NCBI RefSeq assembly: GCF_015832195.1
Contig: NC_052031.1
Coordinates: forward strand, 12,339,850 to 12,403,849
Reading direction: 5' to 3'
DNA: 64,000 nt
Origin: Motacilla alba alba
Lineage: Eukaryota > Chordata > Aves > Passeriformes > Motacillidae
Part shown: positions 13,701 to 22,800 of the stretch, in pieces
Layout: the number at the start of each line of letters is the position of its first letter
How positions within the stretch are numbered: position 1 is the stretch's first letter
Notes under the pieces: model-generated
The model's input: the letters and a program-made list of their open reading frames with translations, nothing else
Database searches by the model: none
Told to the model about the DNA's origin: nothing
Made by a program: the position numbers and the translations under genes

Positions 13701-16669
13701 GTTTAGTATTGTCATGAGGCTTCCAGAGGTAACTAATGGCTTTAGATGTAATTTCTTGGATTTCGGAATTGATAGGAAATTCCTCCTTGTGCATAGGGTC
13801 AAACCAATGAAAGTCTTGGCTGTGGTTCAAGTAGAGCGTGATTCAAATATAAACAGAACATCCACAGTTTCTCCATCTGCTGCTCCTGGATTGTAGGTTA
13901 CCCTGATAACTTAAATTACAGATTTGTCCATAGTGATTTACAGAGTCTCCAGTATCCTACAGAATTTAACAAGACTGACACTGTTCTGCCGAGTACTCAT
14001 TTGCATAAGCCAATGAGGGTTATTTAAAGGGGGTTTATGGGGGTTTTGTGTGTGCTTTTTAGCATCCACATAGTCTTTCTCACTGGTGACCTCTGTTTGG
14101 TTCTATACACTTAAAAAAAATATGTTCAAAAGCTGGTACAGTAAAAGCTGCAAAGTTGTGTTGTACCACGGCTTTGTGGTAGGGATTGATTACAAGATCT
14201 CCCCTCAGCTAAACCTCACAGTCTCACTCACTGACAAAGTGACTTGTGTAGCCACAAGAGCTGGTTACTGGTACTCCATAAATCGTTCCAGCAGGATGGG
14301 AGATGCATTTCTTCTTCTCCCCTTTTGCCCTTAGTGCACAGCACAGGACTGCAGGGGAAGCACAAGATGTCAAGAGGCAGAGGAACACCAGGGATCCCCC
14401 TCGGGGAATGCCTCACTGCAGAACAGGCTTTTTTCTACATGAGTTGCCCATTGTTTGCTCATTATGTGCTGTCACTTATAGTTCAAATGGCCAGAAGCGT
14501 GCTTGGATTTTCCTCCAACAAAGGCTTCTTTATTTGGCAGCAGTTTTGAGAAGGGGTAGAGGAGGAGAACTCCACAGGATGTTCTTTGTTCTCTGTGTCT
14601 TGTTTTGGGCCAGGGCTGGTGAGCTGGGGTCAGCATGGGGCCCCTGAGTTGCCAGCCCTGGGCCTGGTGCGTGGGGAACTCCATTCCAACCACGCTCTGA
14701 CGTGAAGGGCTGAGCTGGGAGAGATTTAGGGACAACTACTGCTAGCTATGCACAGTAGACTCAGTGCTTTATTGTATCTATTTACAGCTTTGGGAAAAAA
14801 TGCTGGGAATAGTCTGTTTGCCAGAAAGGTCACTTTGGGGTGACTCAGACTATTTTGAGCAGGTTACATGCAGTGGATGACTACAGTTTAATCAGAAGCA
14901 AGGATTTAAGCACCATTAAACTGTACTGGCATTTACTAAAATGAACAGCTATCTGCATTGCAGTACAGCTGAAGGGGAGGGGCAAGGGAAGATCTACACA
15001 GGGAAAACAGCGGAAGGTGGAGCTAATTTCACAGTGTGTTCCTATTCTTTTGCTTATTGGTTGGGATTGGAAGCTTTGGGAAACCTGGTTTTGAATCTCT
15101 TGGCTCTGGGAATGTGAGTCAATGTTATCAGTTTCCAGGATGATGACCTGAATAATGGGATCCAGACTTGCATTCCCAGTATCTTTCCTTGCCAGTTCTG
15201 CTTGTCTAAGGTTTCTTTAGACTGAGCCTGAGAAGCCCTGTCCTGAAGGAGCTTTGAGGAATGGGGCATCTACTTTATTCTTTGGGGGAAGAATAGATTC
15301 AAATCAATCACAGTAAAGGATAAAGGTTCAATCAGTACTTAAGGACTAATTGAAGTCAAGTGGGACAGTAGCACTGGGACAGACAGTAGACTGGGACAGA
15401 CTGAGGTGAGGACTGAGTGAGGAGGTTTTGATTTCCCACATTTTGAGAGCACATTGTGATCTCTTAGTTACTGGCTACAAAAGGAAGGCTCCATGGCTAA
15501 ACATGATGACCTCTTAGCCTCTGTCATCGGGGTCTGAAAGCAAAGCACATCTGCATTACAGCCTGGGTTTTGTGTCCGCTTTTCCTCCCTTTTCCTCTTT
15601 CTAAGTTTCCACTGTTCCATTCTATGTTCTCAGGTTTTTGGGTTTGTTTCTTGCTTACTAGGCTCTTGGTCAAAAGGTCCGCCAGTACTGGAATCATCCG
15701 AGAAATGCAAATTTAATAGCACGGAAATATGTGAAACTTTTGCTTGAGAAGCTGGGAAACAGGCAGGTAAGAGCACAGAGGCTGTGTTTTAAAATCTTAT
15801 GCTTTGACAGTGTTGAGATTCCTGAGCTTTCTGTGGATTGTAGCGCACTAAAGAAATATTGAAACCTTGGTGCGACTGTGGGGCTCTGTGAAGTAACACC
15901 GAATGTTCTCCCTTGCAGTGCAGCAGGCCTGTCCCTGAGAGACTCTCCTTCCCCGTGGAGTTTTTGCCACTGAACTACCTGACTAATTTGCTGGCAGAGC
16001 TAGAGAATCAAGGTAGTGTTAAGTCTGTACTTTGGAAGACCAGTGATTGGACCCTTTGATGCTCACTCAGATGTATCCTGCCTATACTCACATTACTGAG
16101 TTATTACAACTCCAGTGTTGTTGAACACATAGCTTTGGTCATCTTTCTGCTGATGGAAAGTGTCAGGGGCCAAGAGCCTCCATGTATGGGTATCATCCTA
16201 TCTGGGGAGGAAAACCATGTAGCAGTATGTGAGCACGTGCCGTGGGCCAATTCATGGACGAGCACTAACACAGCCACTCTGCTTCAAGCTGGTTTTGGAT
16301 CTCCAGTTTGGAAGTGCAGCCTCCAGAGAGGCTTCCCTCTGTGTGGGTTATAATTTACTTACATGGCACTAATAGGACAGTTTTTGCCATGGATGAGCAT
16401 CCAAAGGGCACCACTGAAAGCTCTAGGTATTTTTGGGTGCATGAAAACACATTTCTATTGCCCCTTATCTTTTGGTATTGTAGATGAAGATGTTTAATGG
16501 GCAGCAGGACTATAAGTGTACAGGAGCATGTACAATTTTGTAAATGCTTCCTCACCATGTTTTTCTAGGTGTGCATCCATATGAAAAACAAGACCATGTA
16601 AATGCAAGATTTGTAGAGGAAACAGCACTCAAGCACACTATGACACTTCTGGGCCTCAAATACTCCTGA
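1620..16669 (+). CDS. GSAP: GSAP, gamma-secretase activating protein, C-terminal 339 residues (12 exons; 5' part outside window)
   Basis: GSAP binds gamma-secretase and the APP C-terminal fragment and raises amyloid-beta production; the active form described in mammals is a C-terminal fragment of about 16 kDa. Twelve exons joined in phase give one open frame of 339 codons plus TGA. The product follows human GSAP (from memory) through its C-terminal half: a WEKLNSNLE motif early on, then [61 protein letters not shown] and [11 protein letters not shown]. The last 120 residues, starting at DLDD in the exon at 13667, match the 16-kDa region. Every intron has GT-AG ends and phases agree at each junction. 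The exon upstream of 1620, which in human encodes a stretch ending ALPLMKVLS, is not in the window. The C-terminus ends LLGLKYS, slightly longer than the human LLGL. The gene converges on CCDC146. Confidence 0.96.
2166..2221 (+). CDS. GSAP: GSAP exon
   Basis: 56 nt after acceptor tgtttacag, donor gtacgt. It encodes [16 protein letters not shown] and leaves two bases for the next exon; the human counterpart is KRRSAAYVRNILDNA. Confidence 0.92.
2643..2674 (+). CDS. GSAP: GSAP 32-nt exon
   Basis: Very short exon: acceptor ccccag, donor gtaagt. It encodes [11 protein letters not shown] and is required to keep frame between the exons at 2166 and 4185. It matches the human stretch KVISNLEARN. Confidence 0.9.
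4185..4246 (+). CDS. GSAP: GSAP exon
   Basis: 62 nt, acceptor gtttcag, donor gtatgt. Encodes [20 protein letters not shown] after completing a split Glu codon. Confidence 0.95.
5752..5847 (+). CDS. GSAP: GSAP exon
   Basis: 96 nt, phase 0 to 0, acceptor tttttctag, donor gttagt. Encodes [20 protein letters not shown] and a further 12 residues ending DYVANL. Confidence 0.95.
5848..10264 (+). other. GSAP intron, 4.4 kb
   Basis: No exon fits the GSAP frame here: the flanking exons join at phase 0 with no missing human sequence. Several overlapping open frames of 60-112 codons on both strands (6.5-9.8 kb) have no recognisable motif and look like chance frames in a more GC-rich part of the intron. 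Confidence 0.75.
10265..10335 (+). CDS. GSAP: GSAP exon
   Basis: 71 nt, acceptor ttgttttag, donor gtgagc. Encodes [19 protein letters not shown] and a few more residues, ending with two bases of a Phe codon. Human: LDLICHIVETNWRKHNLHS. Confidence 0.94.
10903..10997 (+). CDS. GSAP: GSAP exon
   Basis: 95 nt, acceptor ttaactcag, donor gtaagt. Encodes [20 protein letters not shown] and continues to MPLPP; the [12 protein letters not shown] core equals human GSAP. Confidence 0.96.
12121..12240 (+). CDS. GSAP: GSAP exon
   Basis: 120 nt, acceptor tctttcatag, donor gtacag. Encodes [20 protein letters not shown] and continues to CVRKLLK, leaving one base. Confidence 0.96.
12640..13365 (+). mobile_element. 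CR1 LINE fragment, reverse-transcriptase region, dead
   Basis: In the GSAP intron between 12240 and 13667, in the same orientation as GSAP. The translated frames carry CR1 reverse-transcriptase motifs: [37 protein letters not shown], and the catalytic motif as HFADDTKLG near 13100. Stops (for example TGA after LDRLD-like sequence near 13160) and frameshifts break it, and both ends are truncated, so it cannot be active. Boundaries are estimated by eye. Confidence 0.92.
13667..13728 (+). CDS. GSAP: GSAP exon, start of the 16-kDa region
   Basis: 62 nt, acceptor ttgcttatag, donor gtaact. Encodes [20 protein letters not shown] and E, the Asp being split across the junction. Human has [20 protein letters not shown] at the same place, where the C-terminal 16-kDa fragment begins. 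Confidence 0.96.
13729..15661 (+). other. GSAP intron, 1.9 kb
   Basis: Flanking exons join at phase 0 without missing human sequence. Open frames of about 70-115 codons near 14.2-14.7 kb overlap on both strands and carry no recognisable motif. No clear repeat is seen. Confidence 0.7.
15662..15766 (+). CDS. GSAP: GSAP exon
   Basis: 105 nt, phase 0 to 0, acceptor ttgcttactag, donor gtaaga. Encodes [20 protein letters not shown] and 15 more residues; human LIGQKICRLWDHPMSSNIIS. Confidence 0.94.
15919..16012 (+). CDS. GSAP: GSAP exon
   Basis: 94 nt, acceptor tcccttgcag, donor gtagtg. Contains [20 protein letters not shown], close to human [19 protein letters not shown]. Confidence 0.95.
16569..16669 (+). 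CDS. GSAP: GSAP terminal coding exon
   Basis: Acceptor tttttctag; the frame ends at TGA 16667-16669. Contains [19 protein letters not shown] followed by KYS. Human ends EFVEEAALKHTAMLLGL, so three residues are added here. Confidence 0.95.
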
Positions 16670-17047
16670 AAGAACGTGCTGTTGAAGAAGGCTGTCAAAC
16701 TGTGGTGCCTCTGTAAAAGTATTTATTTAAATACAATGTTGTTTCCCAGATAACCTGCAGTTTTGGTTAGTCACCAGTACTGAGATGAGCTACTAAAACA
16801 GTGTTTGGTCCAACAAACTGAGGTTGAAATGACTGACTTTTAGATAAATCCTAGAGAAATGAATTGGACATAACCCTAGGTCTGAAATATATCTGTGGGT
16901 TCATTTTGAAGTGGTCAAGGAAGTGGAACAACAGTGTCAAAACATGCTGTGAAAATTGGTATAAATGTCACTTCTTTTAACAAGACAATGCTGGAAAAGG
17001 CAGTCCAGTTGCAGTGTTACAAGAGCTAGTAACTTTTTACTTGGATT

Positions 17048-17053
17048 AATAAA
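17048..17053 (+). terminator. Probable GSAP poly(A) signal AATAAA
   Basis: AATAAA about 380 nt after the GSAP stop, followed at 17060-17085 by a GT-rich stretch (ttggtgtgattgtgtaaag), the expected downstream element. Best candidate for the GSAP 3' end. Confidence 0.7.
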
Positions 17054-17618
17054 AGGATTTCTTGGTGTGATTGTGTAAAGCAGGTAAGAATAACAGATAA
17101 ATTTTTATGTCAGGCATGAGTAAAGAGATAGTAATTCCTTGTGGTGGTATCAGTTATCTTATGGTACTTCTACTTCTGGAGTGGCAGATTCTAATATTTT
17201 CAGTTTTGTAATTAGCACAAAGTATAATCTCCTTAAAGTGCATGTGACAGATTTTGTTGAGGGTTTGTTTGTTTGTTTGAGGGTTTTTTTTTTGTTGTTT
17301 TTTAAAGAAATGTATAATATTTTGTAAGTAATATAGGATAAGAAAAAAGCTTTAGAAATTGATCTTAACAGTGGCTTGGACAGAGTTTTACATAATCTTT
17401 TCTTACAACTTCTAGTGTTACAGTTCAAACTTCAGCTTCAGAAAGAAATTAGGCAGGCTGTTTTTCCTTTGTTTTCAACTTCTGTTTGTATGTAACTGAG
17501 CCAATATTGTTTGCTCTTCTGTTTTAAGTTCTGAACTGTGACAGTAATTCCAAATAGGAATAGCAATATGCTACACAGAGAAAATTGTCAAGTTGTGCCA
17601 TGCAGGATTTCTGCTGCC

Positions 17619-17624
17619 TTTATT
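17619..17624 (-). terminator. Candidate CCDC146 poly(A) signal AATAAA
   Basis: The + strand reads TTTATT, giving AATAAA on the - strand about 690 nt past the CCDC146 stop. A variant ATTAAA lies nearer, at 18005-18000. Which is used cannot be settled from sequence. Confidence 0.45.
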
Positions 17625-18033
17625 GGATTCTAAAAAAACTCTGCAAAATTCCAGACTATTAAACTAGAGAAACTCATTAATATTTTATATATTTGGGAGG
17701 TTATCAAAACAACCTCTGATATTCTCTCTGAGTGGTCTCCATTGATGCTCCCTGTTCCTTACCAGTGAAATAAAAAGATCAAGTTCCTGGTCACTCCCCT
17801 GTCATTGCCATCAGTGAAGCTTTAGCTTTCTTAGTGACTGCCTAGTGAGAAGGAATATTTTTCTTAATATAATTAGAATTTCTCTGGCAAGTGTAAACTC
17901 CAGTCCCAGACTGCAGAAAGCCATGTTGGTGTATGGCTATAAGTGATGGCCACTTTGTATTATATTAATAACAGGAGAAGATTTTCTAGCCTTTTTCTTT
18001 TTAATGAATGTATTTTAACATACCTTCAGATGC

Positions 18034-18039
18034 AATAAA
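18034..18039 (+). terminator. Possible distal GSAP poly(A) signal AATAAA
   Basis: Second AATAAA on the + strand, about 1.37 kb after the GSAP stop. If used, the GSAP 3' UTR would overlap the CCDC146 3' UTR on the opposite strand. Confidence 0.3.
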
Positions 18040-18308
18040 ACTTCACCTGGAAAAAAAAATGCAAGTATAGCATGAGGATCACTCACTTTTCTTGACACTT
18101 GGAAATACTGCACTGCATCTGGGATACCAGGAGAGAGGATTCTGGATCACTGACCAGTTAGCTGTGCTTTTGGCATGAACAAATACTTCATTTTCAGCAT
18201 GGAATTTGGCTGAACACCAACAGATCTTCCTTCAGTGCAGTGTAAATGCTGCTGACTCTTGTGATCCAGCAGCTGGTAATGGTCTCTCCTGCTTCGGGTG
18301 CTGCCTGT

Positions 18309-18491
18309 TCACATTTCAGATGGCTTGGCAGGAGGCTTTTTGAAATCCCTCGGGCGGGGCTCACTCGGTCTGAAGGGAGCCACATGGGGCTCCAACAGTG
18401 GGAGTCCCTCCTCCTCCTCCTCCTCCTCCTCCTCCTCGGGGATAGTGGGGTCGTGGCTGGGCAGTGCACCTTGTTCCTCCTCTGCAGGCTG
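18309..18491 (-). CDS. CCDC146: CCDC146 terminal exon with polyglutamate tract
   Basis: 183 nt to TGA at 18311-18309. Frame and phase give [18 protein letters not shown], ten GAG-coded Glu, then [17 protein letters not shown] and a Lys/Pro-rich tail ending KPSEM. Human has AEQRPNAYIPEADATLPL and GALAPFKPSEPG, without a Glu tract. The acceptor reads ttctctgacag|cag, a NAGNAG, so the leading Gln may be optional. Confidence 0.93.
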   Translation of the reverse strand, partial: QPAEEEQGALPSHDPTIPEEEEEEEEEEGLPLLEPHVAPFRPSEPRPRDFKKPPAKPSEM

Positions 18492-19807
18492 CTGTCAGAG
18501 AAACACAGCTTGGTCACACAGGGGTTGTGGGCTTTAAAACTCCAGTGCTTCCCCGAGCCAGTGCACAGAATCCATGACAAAGGTAACACCCTCAGTCTAA
18601 TCCCTGGCAAGCCAGGAAAGCTGAAGGGGTATTAAAAGGAAAGCATGAGATTTACCCATATAGATACGAGTTTGTCCTTCTAAATAGTAGACAGTTTGAG
18701 CCTGCCATGCTTTTGTTATTTGTCAAGAAAACAGATTAGATGAACTTTTAAAAGATGTAGTAATTATGCACTGAACATCGTTTGAATAATTCTGTTCCTG
18801 AATACAGTTACTAGAGTGGGCCTTTTTCCACAGCACTGAAAGGAAACTTGAGTCACAACATGAGAGAAGTTTCATGACAGAAGTTTCTCATTCTAAAATA
18901 TTATTATGTAGGAGCTCTCTGCTCTGGGGTCACTGACCATCTCAAGGATAGAGGCAGTGTCCAGCAGGGTAAGATTTCAAGTACTGTCTTCTGCCATGCT
19001 GCCCTGCCTACCCTCAGTGTCTTGCTCAGCAATCTGATTTCTTGCTGCTTCTGATCTGATGCTCATTCTATCTTGTATGCAGGAGACATTAAACTTACTT
19101 CTCCTGAACCTCACACTCCACCTTTTGCAGCTTTACCTTGAAATCCAGTGGAGAGCAGTATTCCACTGATGGCTGCCCTGCCCTTCAGCCACAGCATGGT
19201 CACACAGACTACTTTAATAACCAAAGGTGAGGTTTTTAGTATATGATCTCCTTAAGATTCAATGACCAGCTCCAAGTGGTGTTGCCAGACTAGAGTTAAA
19301 ACTCCACAAACCCACTGTAGTGGGTTGTCAGTTGTCTCTTTCTGTACCATCATCTGCACTGGCTGCTGGAGCTCTTGCAATGTATGACAGAAACTTACTT
19401 TAGCTCTGGCTTCAGCTGCTGCTTTTTGTATCTTCTCACTGTGTAGGATCTTCCACCCATCCTTTTCTGCTTTAGGAGGGGGAAGACCTTGACTTATCAT
19501 CAATGAAGCAGTCATCACAAATTGTTCTTTGTCTCTGATTTCCTGCTGGAGTTTAATGGCAAGTGCTTGCTTCATGGATAACTCTGCAAAAAGAGCCCTT
19601 ATCTCCTGGGTTTTGTGGTTTATCTTCCTCTGCAGTTCATTGCTCTGGAAGGCAAAACAGCTGCATTGTAGTTAGGGCTTCCCTTTAGGCACTCACTGGG
19701 CATGATCCTTGGGTCAGCATTAGGCACTGAAAATAAGTCCACTTTGACAAGGTTTAAAATAGTAGTTCAATTCTTGAAAATTAATTAATTTTTGTAAACA
19801 CTTAGAA

Positions 19808-19843
<36 letters not shown>

Positions 19844-22800
19844 GCTGCTCAAGAAGTCACATTCACTCCAGCCCAAGAAAAGAAAAGCACATTTGTCTTT
19901 GCTTCTTGACCTTTTCAGCTGGACAGCAAAATTCCACCAACCCTCAAAGGGCCTGGGATCCCAATTCTTTTAAAGTTTATACACAATTAGCTTCATAATA
20001 AAGCTAGAATAAGCCCAATTCCTATGAGACAATTGAGTGATAATGCTGATGCAGGGGCTGTGGGTTGTGAAATTATCCTTGGAAGGGGGATGAACAGAAA
20101 AGGAATGTGACAGAAATTCTTGAGTCTCGCTGCAGATGATTTGAAAAAAACCAAAAAGCTTTAATACTCTTTAAGTGACTAACTGGAACTGGGACAGCCA
20201 GAGCACTTGCAATTGCAACTTTTGGCACACTGCCATTTTTACAGGAGTTCATTAGCCCATGGCCATCATTTCACACAGTTAACAACCATGATATTTCTCT
20301 GTGTGTTTAAAATAAATTATAAAAAACTGTTTTAAGCTTTCATGTGTGCCAAACCTAACATTTAAGAAAAACTTCTACTCTGGCCTTGTTTTACATTATT
20401 TACTTAGCTTTTTTTTGCTTTTTTTTCTGACTTTCCCTTAGCTCTGCTCAATTTGCAGCTTTTTCATTAGGAATATGGGGGCTAGGAGCAATTTTGGTCT
20501 TTCCCAAACAATATTACTTGCAGTTAAAAGCAAATTGCTATAATTATATTTTAAAAACTTTGTTGGAAATAATGTTTCCTGTGTGATTCTCCCTACCTAA
20601 ACAACAAAAAGAACTTTGAGCCAGATACCAAGTTCATCTTTTTGTATGTTGGAATAGAATTTACCTGGCCTTCCTTTATTTCTTTTTTCCCTTATTTCTT
20701 CTTAGCCTTTGACCTGTTTGTTGTGGAAAGGCTGTTAAGTACATTTGCGAAAGGAGGGATCCTACAAAGTTTCTAAGCATCTGTTTCAGAAAGAACTAAT
20801 TCTATATTTTAGTGAAGGCTACCATTTATAGTGCAACTTTGTTTTTAAAAGAGAGAACATTCACCTAATAGTTTCTGTTTATCTGTATTACTGTTGCTTT
20901 TCCTGTCTGTAATTTCTGAACACTAACTTACGATTTGCCTCTCAACTTTTCCAACCACTTTTGTAATTTGCAAGTGAATCACCTCTTGCCCAGATACTGT
21001 TCCATTTTGTGCAGGCTGGCAAGCAGAGCGTGCAGTGCCCTTCTTACCCTCCTGGCGAACAGCAGCATGTCCTGCTTGCTGCTCTCCACCACCGCGCGCA
21101 TTCTGTCCGTCAGATCGGAAACGTTCTCGCAGAGAAAATCTATCTTCAGCAGTCTCTGCTCCTTCTGCTCCAGCTCCGCCTCTATCTGCAGCAAGAAGGA
21201 GAGCACAGTGTAAGGAAAGGACAGGGGAAGGTGCAGCACAAAGTGTTCTGTGATTGCCTCGAGCTGCTGAAATAATGCCGGTGAACAGTCATGACCAAAT
21301 ACCTTCACTATCAGATTTCTCAAAATTTACGCCTTCTCTGCCAAGGATCAGGCCCAAATTGGTTCCGTTGGTTGCTTTAATTTGTACAATTCTTCCATAT
21401 CAGGCCAGGCCCTTTTGGGGGCAGGGGTTACACCATTGTTACTGCCTTGCTGTGCTTTTCTTGAAAGCAATGGGGCTTTTTTCTAGTCACAATTTGTTTA
21501 AAATGTTCTGCTTCCTTGAGTCACACCATAATGGAAGATTTCAGCTCTTGCTTTAAATTATTTCCTCCTCATGCTAAAAAAAGTATGAGCTCCATAAACA
21601 AATTATAACTACAATGACTTTAAATCCCATGGAGATTGAAGTAGACATTTAAACTTATCAAGACTCCAAGAAAACCTTCTTCTTAATGTGTAGGCTGGTG
21701 GTAGCAGGCTCTGTTGTGGCCTGCTCGGCTACGCAGAGCTCCCTCCTGTCAAGGAATATGGGATAGTAAAAGCAAAAAGCTCAGGTAATTCAAGCAGCTG
21801 TGTTCAGGGTCTGTCTTTACAAACTGGATTTCAAAAGAAGGACTCTGGGGTGTGCTCAGAGCTTGCTGCTACTGCCCTCACACCTTCAGAGCCCTTTGCA
21901 AATCCCTTCCAAACACTGAACACAGTGGGAAGAGTTTTGTGCTTCTATAGCTGGGACAGACAAAAGTGTATAAGAAAATGCTGTTCCTTTACCTTCCTCC
22001 TCCCTACACAGAGGGCTCTGAAAGTGGCTTTCCATTGCACCTAGTGCTTCCCTCTGGAGTCTCAGGGCAGTCACCAGCAGTGTTGCAGTCAGGTGTCAGC
22101 TGCTGAGCTGGCCTGGCTGCTGCTTCCACCAAGCTCTCTTTGGTGGTTCCTTTTTCAGCAGGGAAGCAAAGCTGTGGGGCCCAGCCCTAACAAGGGGCAG
22201 TGTTTGCTTCTGTGTCACACACGCAGACTTTGTGAAGAGGCTGGCAGGTCTGCCTCCTGCTCACAGCCCGTGGAAAGTGGTGAAACAGCTCACGGCCAGT
22301 TAGCTAAGACTGACAACCCTGTTTGTTAGCAGTTTATTATTCTGCATTTATCTCCCTGTGCTGCCTTTTCTGTGCCTTCCCCTAGTGAGGTGGGTCTGCA
22401 CTGAAGTGCCAATGATGTGAAGGGAGTCAGCAGAGGATGCTGCAGAGCCAGGGGTACCTCACAGAGCTCCCCCTCCCCAGCCTGTCCTGGAAGAAGTCAA
22501 ATGTCCCATGCTCAGTTGACCCGAAAAGCAGATGTTAGGCTGGAGTTCACAATGGCCAGTCATAATTATTTTGATTCCTCTCATAGAAAGTTTATTTTAA
22601 AGATAAAAGACGCTATTTTCATTTTCTAAAAGAGGTCAAGCACAGCAGGATAGTTATGATATGAGAAGTGACATTACCTTTTCAATCCTTTTTAGCAGCT
22701 CAGGTGGAGATGGGTCCTTCCCTCCCATTTCTTGCTTTCTGCTCTCATTTGTGGCATCACCATAGTTTTCCTCCAGCTTTTTAATCTTGTCCCTGCATTG

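Larger units (their letters stand above)
16670..18308. other. Convergent 3' UTRs of GSAP (+) and CCDC146 (-)
   Basis: No coding sequence is supported. Holds the poly(A) signals listed separately and a low-complexity (gttt)n/poly-T patch at about 17264-17310. The two transcripts end somewhere in this 1.6 kb and may abut or overlap. Confidence 0.75.

Noticed and set aside
18194..18635. Long frames with Arg x10 (- strand), Leu x10 and Ser x10 (+ strand) over the CTC repeat
   Set aside because: These are other-frame readings of the (GAG)10 tract. The Glu frame is the one that joins in phase to CCDC146 and carries APFRPSEP.
19081..19140. Coiled-coil-like reading ([12 protein letters not shown]) before gtaagt on the - strand, considered as a CCDC146 exon
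   Set aside because: No credible acceptor lies upstream, and the 19399 and 18491 exons already join at phase 0 with human-like sequence on both sides.
19252..19398. Continuation of the CCDC146 frame past EARAK to a TAA at 19252
   Set aside because: It reads through a perfect donor (gtaagt at 19398-19393). The real C-terminus is the exon at 18309-18491, which matches the human tail. A retained-intron form is possible but unsupported.
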